NCBI RefSeq assembly: GCF_905220565.1
Contig: NC_059416.1
Location: 1,736,001 to 1,800,000 of the forward strand
DNA from: Melitaea cinxia
Taxonomy: Eukaryota > Arthropoda > Insecta > Lepidoptera > Nymphalidae
Direction of reading: 5' to 3'
Length of the DNA: 64,000 bases
The notes below the pieces were generated by a model. The model searched no databases. It worked only from the letters and a program-made list of their open reading frames with translations, and was not told where the DNA came from. This document shows, piece by piece, positions 1-11,687 of this stretch (within the stretch, counting starts at the first letter, position 1; each line of letters starts with the position of its first letter). The position numbers were made by a program, and so were the translations under genes.

Positions 1-84
1 GAATTGCAAGTTTGACAGCAATTTATGTGCAGTATCTGCTATCGATCGTTTGTTTTTTTCTTGATTACCGAATATCATTATAAA

Positions 85-279
85 ATAATACTGTTTTCAA
101 GCAGTATTGTGTTCCTGTTGGTGAGTAAAGTGACCAGAGCTCCTGGGGGATTGGGGATTGGGTCGGCAACGCGCTTGCGATGCTTCTGGTGTTGCAGGTG
201 TCTATAAGCTACGGTAATCGCTTACCATCAGATGAGTCGTACGCTTGTTTGCCGACAGTGTGACATAAAAAAAAAACAT
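85..279 (+). repeat. Family 1 poly(A) retroposon, 5'-truncated
   Basis: Copy of the commonest short repeat here (about 17 copies). It begins inside the element and ends with the family's 3' signature gtacgcttgtttgccgac followed by an A-run. A 3' A-tail in this and other plus-orientation copies indicates LINE-assisted retroposition. No RNA polymerase III B box is obvious, so the origin of the 5' part is unknown. The short ORF at 25-207 is only a reading through this repeat. Confidence 0.85.
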
Positions 280-991
280 TTATTTAATAAATAATCATTT
301 ATAACACTTACCCAAATGTTTTATAAAGAAATCCAGCGTAAAATATCAAATTACTATCAATCAATCAAGTTATCAAAAATGTTAAATGTTGTATAAGCCT
401 TTAATAGTACGTAAAATAAAGTAAGAATAACTTTTGATATAAGCTATGTACATATAGTTGTTTCTGAATAAATATATATAAATACGTATTAACGAATGAA
501 AATTTGACATACAATGAGACAATTCATTGTGAAGCGGTGCACAAAATAAAACAAGCATTGTGTCGTACTAAAGTCATAGTTTGTTTTATTTTTGTCAAAT
601 TGTTTTAAATCTATTTCATAACAATCGTTGAGCTCATTGGAAATATTATCATACTAATAATTATCTGCGGTTCCACTCTAAAAATTGCTCTTGGTACTCG
701 ACACTATATTTTTGTCAGGCTTTAAACTTTAATGCTTAAAATAATGTTACATTATAAAACAGTATGAACAGTCAGTCAGAAACTACTAACGATATGTAAT
801 GAAACTCGGGTAAAAACTTTTTCTTAAGTCATCTAATTTTCATAATAACGCAGATACAGTTATTTTTTAAACCTTGTAATAAAATGGTTGCCCCTTTGTC
901 TTTCAATTTCTTTCGAAAAAAAAAAAATGTTCTATTTTTTTTGTTAATCGTAAAAAATACAATAACTAAAATGTGAAGTTAAATCTAATAT
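280..991. other. AT-rich intergenic stretch, nothing recognised
   Basis: Long A/T runs and stop codons in every frame. No repeat family shared with the rest of the window was seen, and no gene. Confidence 0.6.
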
Positions 992-1167
992 ATATAATTC
1001 TCGTGTCACAATGTTACTTAAAATACTCCTCCGTAACGGGTGGACAGATTGTTATGAAATTTTGTGCATATCGGGTAGGTCTTAGAATCTGCTAACATCT
1101 ATCTTTCATACCTCTAAAATTAAGGGGGTTAATAACATATATGGCAAAACAACGTTTGCTAGTAATA
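992..1167 (-). repeat. Family 7 dispersed repeat
   Basis: Minus-strand copy of the element also at 53585 and 61345. On the minus strand it carries the family's cysteine-free non-coding motifs: a head near gttttgccatatatg, a middle gacctacccgatatgcac, and the tail gacacgagaatt. The element class was not determined. Confidence 0.7.
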
Positions 1168-1355
1168 ATTATATAAAAGTGAAGGTTATTTTTACGTCAT
1201 TATGAGTCTGTACATTAATTTAATTGCCTATTAAAAATATGAAATAACAATAATTTTGAACAGTATTTAGTAGTCATCATATAGCAATTGATCATAACCA
1301 CTCTTTCCGTTAAATTAGGAATTACCAATAGTAAAAGCAAATGAGGAATATGATA

Positions 1356-2243
1356 TCAAATGGCTTCGAATCCTTGCATTAAACTGTCTATTTCTGGAGG
1401 TAGAAGTCTTCTGCATGCATTACTATTATTACTCGGAATAAGTCTGTAAATAGTATTTTTATCCGAGTAAATAATATGATCATTTTGATCAAACGTCATA
1501 CCAAATAAATGATCCATATTTGCAACCTTTTTAATTCTATTATAAGGTTTATCCTCCACGTATATACCATTGTTGCCAGCTATATATACATCACCAAAAC
1601 CATCTTCGACTATTTGTCTTACAACAATATCATCATTTAATATTAGAGGACTTTGAGTGAACCTATCAACTTTGTAAAGAGCAGTTTTATTCGAAAAATA
1701 TACGTCAAAACGCTTCGTCGTAAAGAAATTGTCAACTTCGATGTTCACGGCTTCGGCCACTTGCACAAATTTATCATCAATATAAACGTGTAGCTTCTGT
1801 GTTGGATATTCAATGTAGTAGAAATTTTTCCTAATAAACAAACCCCATATAGATTTCCCTTCTTCGGCGAAAAATTCAGCCGATTTGGTTAGGAAATTGT
1901 ATTTATATATACCATCGTGTCCACCAAAATAAATATCATCGTTTCCGGGATCATATGCTATGGCATATCCGCCTGGTACTCCACCAACAACATTGGTAAA
2001 ATTTTTATTCAAATCAAAAGTCATTATTTCAAAATCGACTTCAGTCCCTTTCTGTACCGTATGGCTAAAAAAGAGCGTCGCAGAAAATTTATGCACGACC
2101 AAATTATATGGTCTTCCAAGGTTTTCCAGTAATAATTCTCTGTCGTAATAAACATGATCAAACAGAAGACCATTACACGAAATCTCGTCTGTTTCGACAC
2201 TGTGCTCCAAAACGCAAAACATGGAGAGAAGGAGTAATAGCAT
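1356..2243 (-). CDS. Ommochrome-binding-protein-like secreted protein
   Basis: A 295-residue single ORF with a hydrophobic N-terminus (MLLLLLSMFCVL, residues 1-12), consistent with a secretory signal peptide. The body is rich in aromatic, Asn, Asp and Gly residues in short repeated blades such as GGHDGIYKYN, AGNNGIYVED and YSDKNTIYRL, as in a small beta-propeller. This composition and order match, from memory, the lepidopteran ommochrome-binding protein family first known from Manduca sexta haemolymph, which carries ommochrome pigment precursors. N-glycosylation sequons are visible at NFT, NKT and NNS. Two cysteines remain after the signal peptide (near residues 23 and 279) and could pair. 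Length fits the family and the first Met is kept because it starts the signal peptide. No intron or frameshift is apparent. Expression and ligand are inferred, not shown. Confidence 0.82.
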   Translation of the reverse strand: MLLLLLSMFCVLEHSVETDEISCNGLLFDHVYYDRELLLENLGRPYNLVVHKFSATLFFSHTVQKGTEVDFEIMTFDLNKNFTNVVGGVPGGYAIAYDPGNDDIYFGGHDGIYKYNFLTKSAEFFAEEGKSIWGLFIRKNFYYIEYPTQKLHVYIDDKFVQVAEAVNIEVDNFFTTKRFDVYFSNKTALYKVDRFTQSPLILNDDIVVRQIVEDGFGDVYIAGNNGIYVEDKPYNRIKKVANMDHLFGMTFDQNDHIIYSDKNTIYRLIPSNNSNACRRLLPPEIDSLMQGFEAI

Positions 2244-2525
2244 TTTATCTCGTTTAATTTTCTTTAGTATCAGCTAAGGCCGGGCGAAATGTTTCGTTCA
2301 AATCTCCGTTTTTATTTCGTGTTACGAAATTACAACTATGGAAGGAATTTGTTACGTCCGTTTTACTACTTGCGCGTTTTAGTCTACGTAAATCCGTCTT
2401 GATACGGTCTGAAAAACAAAAACTTTCCACGTTATACTTAATTAGGTAAAACATAAAACATATTTCAGAACAACATAAATATTATTCAAAAAATACAGTT
2501 GTACGCTTATTTAATTTTATTTACA
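2244..2525. other. Upstream flank of the ommochrome-binding-like gene
   Basis: On the minus strand this is the 5' flank of the gene. No clear TATA box was found close to the ATG. A 66-codon ORF at 2254-2454 has no recognisable features and was not called as a gene. Confidence 0.5.
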
Positions 2526-2730
2526 TCTAAAGACCCGCCCGGGCTTTGCACGGTATCAAAAACTATCAGTGTTTCTCTACTATATTATGCATTGATTATA
2601 CATATAGACCTTTTTCTGGAATCACTCTCGGTATTTTCTAAAGAAAACTGCATCAAAATCCGTTACGTAGTTTTAAAGATATAAGTATACAGACATTGGG
2701 AAGCGACTTTGTTTTATACTATGTAATCAT
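2526..2730 (+). repeat. Family 8 dispersed repeat (short form)
   Basis: Starts with a diverged version of the gacccgccccggcttcgc head and ends with gggaagcgactttgttttat. Sister copies lie at 15340 and 17508. It is non-coding and its element class is uncertain. Confidence 0.75.
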
Positions 2731-2849
2731 GTTACGATATAAAAACTGACTTCAGTAATCTCTACTTTTTGGTCGTTATTTAGTTTAAATTAATAAAAAA
2801 ACTTACATAATAGTAGTCATATAGTCACATAACTGAGAGAATACTGATT

Positions 2850-3000
2850 GGAGAAGTACCTCGACCATACAGATCACATTGATGACGGCTGATGTGCCCC
2901 TGTGGTAAGTAAGATGACCAGAGCTCTAGGTATTACAGGTGTTTATAAGCTACGGTAATCGCTTACCATCAGTTGTGCTGTATGCTTGTTTACCGAACGA
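2850..3000 (+). repeat. Family 1 retroposon, internally deleted
   Basis: Keeps gtacctcgacc from the 5' half and the tataagctacggtaatcgc segment from the 3' half, with the middle mostly lost. Confidence 0.7.
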
Positions 3001-3257
3001 GTTGTATAAACGTGAAATTACTTTAACACTTGTAGTTATTAAACTATTGAGATTCTTTGCTATAATTTCTTGCTTATGAGTCTGGTCTTCAGTATGTAAT
3101 AATTCAGAGTGGGACCGTATTGTATAAATGTTTAGTTTTCAAAATAAACAAATACAATAAATACAGACGCGATGTTTGTAAATATTTGGATATATTCAAT
3201 ACTACTTTTGATTTAAATCTCTTTGACTTAATACGAAGATAATCCTTACATATATTT

Positions 3258-3540
3258 TACTGAGGTAGGGGACAGCAGGAAATATACTGCTTAAAATCTG
3301 GAGCAGCTGGACTGGGGTTACTGTACCTCGACCTTACAGAAGACCACAGATAAATAATACTGCTTTTAAGCAGTGTTGTGTTCCTGTGACGAGTAAGGTT
3401 ACCTGAACTCCTGTGGTATTGCAGGTAGGGTCGGCAACGCGCTTGTAATGCCTCTGGCATTACAGGCGTCTATAAACTATGGTAATTGCTTACTATCAGG
3501 GGAGCCATATGCTTGTTTGGCGAACCAATTTGCATAAAAC
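3258..3540 (+). repeat. Family 1 retroposon, near full length, diverged
   Basis: Begins with the family's 5' end actgaggtagggg and runs to a degenerate 3' end near tgcttgtttggcga. The many substitutions suggest an older copy. Confidence 0.8.
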
Positions 3541-3589
3541 AAAAAAGTATATAATAAAAGTAATGTCGAAACTGATATTTTAATTAATT

Positions 3590-3705
3590 TATAGGTGTAA
3601 AATTTTGAAATATGTGAAGTGACACAAGGTAAAGACAAGCTGTGACAAGGATGGGGAGGGATCAAAAAATCGTAAATTTTATGTGACGCAATTAAGAATG
3701 GCCTC
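3590..3705 (+). repeat. Family 10 fragment
   Basis: Contains tggggagggatcaaaaaatc and tatgtgacgcaatt, shared with the copy at 49218. This resembles a widespread arthropod repeat carrying 'ccataaattacgtcac' motifs; that identification is from memory. Confidence 0.5.
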
Positions 3706-3823
3706 TAATACCTTTAAAAGTATACAGAACATATAACACAAAACAGGTTGGCCAATAGAGAATGTTGGTAACATTAAGCCTTTACATAATACTTAAGAAT
3801 ATAACTTATTGCAATTTTTTATC

Positions 3824-4153
3824 GTGCTGTGTGGCTACGGCACTAAAGAATTTAGCCACCCCCTCTCTTCCCGTGGGTGTCGTAAGAGGCGACTAAGGGA
3901 TAACAAGGTTCCACAACCACCTTGGAACTTAAGAAGCCGACCGATGGCGGGATAACCATCCAACTGCTGGCTTTGAAATACACAGGCCGAAGACGGGCAG
4001 CAGCGTCTTCGGTGCGACAAAGCCAGTACTGCGGTCACCAACCCGCCTGCCCAGCGTGGTGACTATGGGCAAAACACATGAGTTCACGTTATTTTTGGCG
4101 TAAACTTGTGGAGGCCTATGTCCAGCAGTGGACTGTATAGGCTGTAATAATAA
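3824..4153 (+). repeat. Family 2 RTE-tailed short repeat, full length
   Basis: Runs from gctgtgtggctacggcac through gtgtcgtaagaggcgacta to the tail gcctatgtccagcagtgg and a TAA-rich end. The last ~55 bases match the 3' end of the RTE-like LINE fragments at 6605 and 9275, so this looks like a non-autonomous partner using that LINE's tail. A 68-codon minus-strand ORF inside it recurs in sister copies and is a by-product of the repeat. Confidence 0.85.
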
Positions 4154-4226
4154 TTTTTTATCGTGTAATTGTATTGGTGGTTCTTAATAAATCAATAAAG
4201 TTTGTACAATTTAATAATATAGACTA

Positions 4227-4345
4227 GCCCGTTGGCGCAGTTTGTAGTGACTCCGATTTCTGATCTGGAGGCTGTGGGTTCGATTCCCACTCAGAGTCGG
4301 GGTGTGATATATATATTTATATGTGTACTATTTATTTGTATGTTT
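4227..4345 (+). repeat. Family 4 tRNA-derived SINE
   Basis: The tRNA-like head carries agcccgttggcgcag (A-box region) and gggttcgattccca (B box), followed by the TATA-rich body typical of this family. Several sister copies make it a SINE rather than a tRNA gene. Confidence 0.85.
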
Positions 4346-4532
4346 ATCGGTTAAAAGCGTAGTAGCGTCATTATTTGAGCTTAAATTATTATATAGGTCT
4401 CCCACACAATTCATAATATTTAACCGTCGATGTAAATGTCACGTTAAGCGCTCAAGCGCTTCTTGATTTAAGATTCACCGCACATTATCGTCTCTTGAGA
4501 ACGTTAGAATCGTCGATATTTCAATATGGGTC

Positions 4533-4883
4533 AATTTGAACTGACTCGCTGGTGGCAGTGCTTTCTACCCCAGAAGCTGTGGGTTCGATTCCCAACAGAT
4601 CTAATCGTACATAATATACAGTTTCTCAGCTGTAACCTAAAAAACAGGCATTAAGTCGCCAGCCTTAAGAAAGAACGACCGTATGTTTTAAACGTAATGC
4701 TAAATAAAATTCATAAGTATTATATAAATAAATAAATAAATAACATAAATATACAGTTTCTCAGCTGTAACCTAAAAAACAGGCATTAAGTCGCCAGCCT
4801 TAAGAAAGAACGACCGTATGTTTTAAACGTAATGCTAAATAAAATTCATAAGTATTATATAAATAAATAAATAAATAACATAT
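4533..4883 (+). repeat. Family 4 SINE with a duplicated 135-bp body
   Basis: A degenerate tRNA-like head (B box gggttcgattccca) is followed by the body segment starting atatacagtttctcagctg at 4614, repeated directly at 4749. By eye the two 135-bp units are identical over their whole length and both end in an (AAAT)n run. The exactness implies a recent duplication or an assembly artefact. Confidence 0.8.
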
Positions 4884-5837
4884 ACGAGGTTTCGAAAAAC
4901 TAAATGCGTAATGCTTTAGATTCTCACTAAAATGTTTCCAAACGTAAGAAACAAACGAAATGCGTATTATAAAATTTAATTGGAATTGAAATGTTTTCAA
5001 CGTTAAATTTCTAAAATGTGCTCGTACACAACCAACCGCCGCTCAAAACATTAATCCAAATAAAACTAGATTGCCAACAAGTCTAGTCTAGTATTTACAT
5101 AAACCCGCTAATACTTCATCGCTAATTAATTTAAGCCATAGGAAGAAAATAATTTCACTGCTTGTAAATTATAGCTACATAAGGTAGCGCCTTGTTTATT
5201 AGAGGAGCGGGAATTTACTGTATTATTTAATTACTGTATTTTTATATTATTTAAATTGAAATACATTATTTATTTATTCAGAAAACCAACAGCCTATACA
5301 TACTATTTTTATCATAAAGCATACAACAAATAATATAGCCATTAACAGGTTTCCCTAAAGTTAACAAATTGATATTATGGAGATATCGTTGACAAAAAAG
5401 AAAAAGAAAACAACCGTCACAACCATTACATTCTGATACACAAGAGATGCTTATAAGAGAATTTTGAGATACAGTTAACTAATACTTAGCAATACACATA
5501 CATAAATAACATAGTAAAAGAGGCATATATAAATAACTAGACATCATACATGTACAGATACATAATATAAACTGCTTTCCTTAAATATTTATTTTTTAAC
5601 GTTTTTATAATAGTCTAATAAATTAATATAACAGTCACTCTATAGTACTGTAAAAAACAGAATCGAACTGAAACAGTTTGCAAATATTTCCCATGTGAAT
5701 TGTAGAGAGATATACAGAGTATTCTACTTCCATGTCAGATCTTTACTCCATATTGAAGTAAAATACCTGTGCACTTCCTTACCCTGGATTACGATTGTTG
5801 TCTGGTATAAATGCTAAATAATAAAAAATGAAACCTG
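4884..5837. other. AT-rich intergenic stretch
   Basis: No host coding potential recognised. There are scattered A/T runs and short ORFs without domain features, and nothing clearly shared with other parts of the window. Confidence 0.5.
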
Positions 5838-5912
5838 GTGGAGTAGTTTGTAGTGGCCCTGATTTCTGTTCGTGGGTTAGTGATTTCGATTCCCACCCTC
5901 AGTCTAAGACCA
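5838..5912 (+). repeat. Family 4 SINE head, degenerate
   Basis: Recognised by ggtggagtagtttgtagtgg and a broken B box (tttcgattcccaccc). The body is lost. Confidence 0.6.
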
Positions 5913-6604
5913 TATTAAATAAATATTTTATGTTAAGATAAAGCTTAGATGACCAATCATTTTTAAGGACAAGGTTTAAGTCTAAAATAATTAATCGACT
6001 TAGTCGAATTAGTCTAATTGACTTCATCTTTTTTCCGCTTCCCGCTCCTCTGCCCGCTCCGCTCATCAACACAACCAGACCGCTAACAAACATTAGATAG
6101 CATTAATTAACCCCAGTAACACACGCTTTGATAAAACTCGGCGAGTAAACCAAAACGGTAATTTAATAACGAGACTTCGTAAAGGCGATATTCTTTTTCT
6201 ATTTTTCACATTGCGACTTTCACGAAAGCTTGGAAAATGAAACTAATTAAAGTACAAAGTGTTGTTTGCCGAAATATCGAATAATTTGTACAGTAATGTA
6301 TTAAAATATTTGTATAGAGCTAGTTTAGCTAAAAGAATCGTGTGTCTTTGTTTTAAATGGGTTTCGTAAAATGCAAATTAATGTCCTCGAGTTTCGAAGA
6401 TGTTTTTACAATCACACAAGTTTAGGAAGGGAATATTTTATAGCTTGTTATTAAACTATTTTGTAAAAAAAAGTCGTAAAAAAAGTGGAATCATAGTTCT
6501 TAGGTTGTTTTAGAATCATATGCTGTGACAACTGCATGCGATAATGTCTTTTTTCGTACTAATAAAAGACTAACTTTTTAGCTACCGCCATCGTATTTTT
6601 TTTA

Positions 6605-6722
6605 AATCAGCTCAGCCTATTGCAGTCCACTGCTGGACATAGGCCTCCCCAAGTTCGCGCCACACATCCCGGTTTTCCGCAATCCTCATCCAGCCTACAC
6701 CGACAATCTTACGTAGATCGTC
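6605..6722 (-). repeat. RTE-like LINE, C-terminal coding fragment
   Basis: On the minus strand it translates to a segment containing GWMRIAENRDVWRELGEAY and VQQWTA, the typical end of the endonuclease-reverse transcriptase of lepidopteran RTE-type LINEs (recalled). Only the last ~40 codons remain. The tail continues into the sequence shared with family 2. Confidence 0.75.
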
Positions 6723-6785
6723 GTCGACGTCACATTTTCTCATTTTTTTTATATGATAGTAAACGAGTACCTTATACATGCCTAT

Positions 6786-6903
6786 ATATAAAACCAGAAG
6801 CATCGCAAGCGCTTTGCTGACCCTACCCCTGATCCTCACCAAGAGCTCTGGTCACCTTACTCACCACAGGAACACAACACTGCTTGAAGGCAGTATTATT
6901 TAG
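6786..6903 (-). repeat. Family 1 retroposon fragment
   Basis: Minus-strand middle part, with agcatcgcaagcgc and gctctggtcaccttactcac. Both ends are missing. It lies just beyond the RTE fragment, so the ORF spanning both is chimeric. Confidence 0.8.
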
Positions 6904-9270
6904 CCTATCTTCCTACTTATGCCTGTCGAATACTTTCTAAAATATTCAAATCAGACTTCAGCGTTACAAAATAATTAAAGATTATTAGAGTTTACTCGAC
7001 TAAAATTAGTTTTAATGATTCCGGGCTTATTTAAATTTTAATATGTTAATATTATTATTGTTCTAAAGTTAATACAATATCCGAAAACATTCCAGAACAT
7101 CGTAAGATTTTATCAAAGTTTTTGACATAATCTCGTGAAACGGAAATTAAGAACGTTCAGACAAAGAAACTTTGTTGAATGTTGTTGTGTAGATATTCTC
7201 TTGTTATTGCTTAAACTGTTGTTATTATATATAACTCTTGACCGCGGCTTTGCTCGGACAAAATTAAATTAAGCTAGCTGCGCCACGCGTTTTCGCCCGC
7301 GTAATTTTTGATCTCGTGAGAATGTCGGGATCAAAAGTAGCCTTAAACTATCTATATATATAAAGTCTCATCAAAATCGATCCAGTAGTTTTTGCACGAA
7401 AGAAAAACAAACATATATCTATCCTCATAAATTTCTGCTTTATCATATTAATACGATGTAATGTTTGATATGTGATCTAATTTTCTGTCTATTTTTCATA
7501 TAAATTTTCTCGCTCTACTTGGCGTACATGTTGTAAAACAGACTTATTTATCAAATTAATTTCTCTTCAATTTTCTACCCAGTAGAAGGACATTTGAAGG
7601 CAGTTTCATTCAGATAAAATTAAAAAGAATTGTTGCCTGTTATAAAAATAATTTTTCAAATAAAATTACATCAAAATCGGCATGACCCTCCACGAACATT
7701 AAAATCACTATCTGAAGTATTTAATTTCATAAGTAAATTTGTAAATAAATGTCCATCTTTTATTTACAAAATTGATTTTTATATAACTTAAATAATATGC
7801 TTTTGACGAAAATTTCCATAGCTATACATTTTTCCTTCGGTGATCAAGGTCCAGTTCTTGATAATAGCGTTCTTCAAATCAAAAGCGTAGCAACGCTCGC
7901 TAGTTTTAAATAAATATTGAACGCCACATATCTAACTCATTTTTGTTTATCAAAATCACTTTATAATTACTAATGAGATCACCACACAAAAAGAAACGTA
8001 TATCTATCCAAATATATTTTAAAACAAAAACAGCTGTACTAAAGCCTTCCTTTTTAAAGTCGGTTACCTAGTAATGGACGCTGTCAAAGCTCATCCGGTC
8101 CTCTATCACGTTCAACCTAAACACCATAAACTATAAAGACAAACAACAATCCCTTCTATTATGCGTTTTAATGGCACATCGTTCCATTAATATTTCCTTT
8201 ATCTGTTCGCTATCTGTTATACCATAGAATACAAATATGGGGTTTGCGAGATACGAGTATGTACTGCTCTACTATATTGCGTACTTTTGCATAGAAAAGT
8301 TACCAAAGCTACAAAACAAATTTGAAAATAATTGTGTTTGCTCGCAAACGAAAACAGCCACAGCCATTTTAGATATTAGCCGGAACAAAGAGACAGATAG
8401 ACAAAAATTATAAAAAATGACATTTTGATACATGTTCCGTGTATACAAACATAATTTAGTAAAAATCGGCTATTTTCATATTACAATCAGACACTTCAAT
8501 TTTATTTATTCGAAAAGATGGAGCAATAAAATAAATAAAAGGGGATAAAATAAAGGGGAAACTGGAATAAATATGTTCAATATTATAAACATATACATCA
8601 CCGAAATGTAGTTCTAAACTACTTCATAAAATGTCGATAACGTCCTCGTCGGACTGCAACAGTTTCTAAATCACAAAATAGTGTACCGAAGAAACTATCC
8701 TAATGGACATTAAAGTTCTGGACATTCAAAACGCATTTACTTTTTACACCCTAATACGAAGGTTCGCGTCAAAAACAGATTGGACTCAACAAAACGACAA
8801 TTTAGCATAATAAAGCCAGTCCACTCTGAGACACTAAAAAGGGTACAGTACTTAACTGAAACGCTATGGAAATTCCTGTCCTAATATCCAGGCCCTTTTT
8901 GTTGGTGTTACGTGTAAAACGGGTTGAGAACGTGCGAAAGGTGTGGGAAATTTAAGAGTCGTTGTGAGGATATCCTTTCTTTTTTTTTTACTTCTAAATA
9001 TTCTCACGTCTTATGTCACACGATTATATATTATTCAATTTTTTTTTTATTATTCAAGTAGCGTCAAAGGCAGTTTTTTATCTTTGTTTTAAAAAGTGTA
9101 TATTAATTTAATTAAACTTAGTATAACGCTTTAATACGATAGTCAAATTCCTGTGAGAAGAAGTTTTACTTCAAAAAAGGATTACATTATTAAAATTAAC
9201 CGCTAATTTGGACTTCATTTACACGTTTTTACATTACTTATTAATATAAACTCTTTACGACTACTACTAG
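6904..9270. other. Intergenic DNA with repeat scraps
   Basis: No host gene recognised. 7230-7440 resembles family 8 relatives (ttcgcccgcgtaa, then atcaaaatcgatccagtag). 8326-8352 holds the family 5 end tgtgtttgctcgcaaacg, and 8366-8512 is the 3' part of the element at 47216 (ttagccggaacaaa, gttccgtgtatacaaac). The rest is AT-rich. Confidence 0.5.
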
Positions 9271-9274
9271 TTCA

Positions 9275-9866
9275 GCATATCGCAGCCCTCTAATGGACAC
9301 TGGCTTCCCCAAGTTCGCGCTAAATATCCTGATGCTCTGCAATCCTCATTCAGCCTCCACCGGCAATCTTACTTAGATCGTCGGTCCAGCGGGCTGGCGG
9401 ATCGCAGTCCAGTGATGGACACTGGCTTCCCCAAGTTCGCGCTAAATATCCTGATGCTCTGCAATCCTCATTCAGCCTCCACCGGCAATCTTACTTAGAT
9501 CGTCGGTCCAGCGTGCTGGCGGATCGCAGTCCAGTGATGGACACTGGCTTCCCCAAGTTCGCGCTAAATATCCTGATGCTCTGCAATCCTCGTTCAGCCT
9601 CCACCGGCAATCTTACTTAGATCGTCGGTCCAGCGGGCTGGCGGATCGCAGTCCAGTGATGGACACTGGCTTCCCCAAGTTCGCGCTAAATATCCTGATG
9701 CTCTGCAATCCTCATTCAGCCTCCACCGGCAATCTTACTTAGATCGTCGGTCCAGCGGGCTGGCGGATGTCAACACTGCATTCGCCAACACCCGATCTTC
9801 ATTCCAGGACACGTCTGCCTCAGTGGCTATCGATCCCGCCACACAGGTGACCAGCCCAGCGCAGAG
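9275..9866 (-). mobile_element. RTE-like LINE 3' fragment with fourfold tandem 122-bp array
   Basis: The minus strand reads from the right. 9866-9769 encodes a stretch resembling the pre-C-terminal region of RTE-type reverse transcriptases (RWAGHLCGGIDSH, a stop, then GRRVLE). The last 122 bases follow, repeated four times from 9281, 9403, 9525 and 9647, with only a few differences between units. Each unit encodes PARWTDDLSKIAGGG, a stop, MRIAEHQDI, a stop, RELGEA, so all units share the same stop codons and the amplification followed inactivation. The fragment is 5'-truncated and non-functional. Confidence 0.8.
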
Positions 9867-11687
9867 TCGAAAATTGTTTTATTTAGATTTAATTTGACGT
9901 AAAATGAAAAAATAGTATACTATATTTACGATCAAACATGTCCATCAACTTAATTTTTTTTTGTATACAAACCATCTTGGTATAGATCAAAACATTCTAG
10001 CATGGCTAGTACATAGCTGTGTGTATAAAAATGTTTGTAGCACGGTAAATAGGATTCGTCTTTTAATAAAGGACCAGGTACACAGTAAAAACCTGAAAAT
10101 AAAAAACGTACTTTCGATGGCATTGTATCGTAGGTATTTACGTCTGAGAGGGTCGGGTCTGAATTCTGAACGGTTAAATTATATAACATTGAGGTCGTGA
10201 CAATTTGAGATTAAAATACACAAAAAGTTTATACTGTTACAGGGGAAAGTTGGTATCTTTTCAAAGTATCTCTGTTTATCTATCTTTGTAAGTTGAATTT
10301 GATCTACCATCTCAAACTGTCAACAGCAAAGGATGTTTATGTTTGTCTAAATCTATTTTTTTTTTCTTATCTTCGTCAATTTTTTTTTGTAAAATATAAA
10401 TTCTCAAGAATATAGTATAATGTATTTTAGGTATGTGCAGGATTTGTCACTTCATACTGTCACTTCGTACATTACCAAGGTTGTACTTCTACGTGCTTAT
10501 ACTCTGAGAGTCATGACTTTAAATTTATTTTTCTGTGACCGTAAGTTTATTTGGGGAATTCCATTACAACTTGGTGAGAAAATATCAACTTAAATTTGAA
10601 GACTTAAATTTACAAGTATGTCATTACGTTTCGTGTCTTAACGAGAATCAACAAATTTTTAATATTTGCCATATTTTTTAGGATTTTTAAATATCTTACC
10701 GGTTTTATAATTTTATTCGATGCTTCGCTGCATTTAATGTCACCATTTTTGACAATCAGTTCCATAACATATTTAAAAAAGGAACAAAAAACATTATTAA
10801 AAATTTGAACATAATTATGATAGTTATGATAATTTTGATAATATTGATAAATTTACGATGTATATCTAGTTAATCCTCAAAATCCGTAATCCAATATTGA
10901 ACCAACAAACTCCGACAATCTGAGCTTGTTTTGAATATTTAATCATTTATTAATATTGATATCATATCGAAATAATCAAATAAATCGTTTAGTCCAAGCT
11001 AGGTTAGTGGATTAACTATAGAAGTCGCTGTCAGAAGTTATTACCGTCAAGGCATGAAATGAAATATAACTTTGGAATCTAATTAAATTTTACCAAAACC
11101 TGACATCTAAGAGTTCGCGTTTTATTAGAAGATGGATATATTTTTAAGATGTTTGTAATTGATTTTTTTTCTGATAAATAAATTTATTGAAGTAATACAA
11201 CAAACGGAGTTGAAGCTTGGTCTATCATCTATAATTCTATACTAATATTATAAAGCTGAAAAATTTGTTTGTTTGTTTAAAAGCGCTCGTTTCAAGAACT
11301 GGTAAGAATTGAAAAATTCTTTATGTTTTGAATAGCTCATTCACCGAAGAAGGCTAGAGAGTGGTACACGTCGTTACTATGATATGATTCAACAAATAAT
11401 GATGATGTCGTGCGTGATTTTAAAATGTTTATATTGTAGTTCAGACAGTCCTTCTGATGTATTTTTGACTAAGTTCATCAACGGTGGCAGTGAGTTTTAT
11501 AACTGCTCGGATTCCTGATCTGAATGTTTGTCCTTGGACAACCTCAACGAGTTTCGAATAACACCTAAAGATACTATGTCAAAGTACTGGTAAAGGTTCG
11601 TATCATGAATACCATTTAATGTGGCAAACCAAACTAACATTCCAACTTTTCAACATCAGATTTAAAATTCAGGCTTGTTCTTGTACC
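9867..11687. other. AT-rich intergenic stretch
   Basis: No gene recognised. 11236-11290 has the tactaatattataaagctg and gtttgtttgttt end seen in other dispersed repeats, with a related piece at 16680-16860. The two opposite 79-codon ORFs at 9950-10200 have no recognisable motif. Confidence 0.5.

Noticed and set aside
9281..9768. CRISPR-like array or centromeric satellite
   Set aside because: Units are contiguous without spacers and derive from a LINE coding end; only four copies are present.
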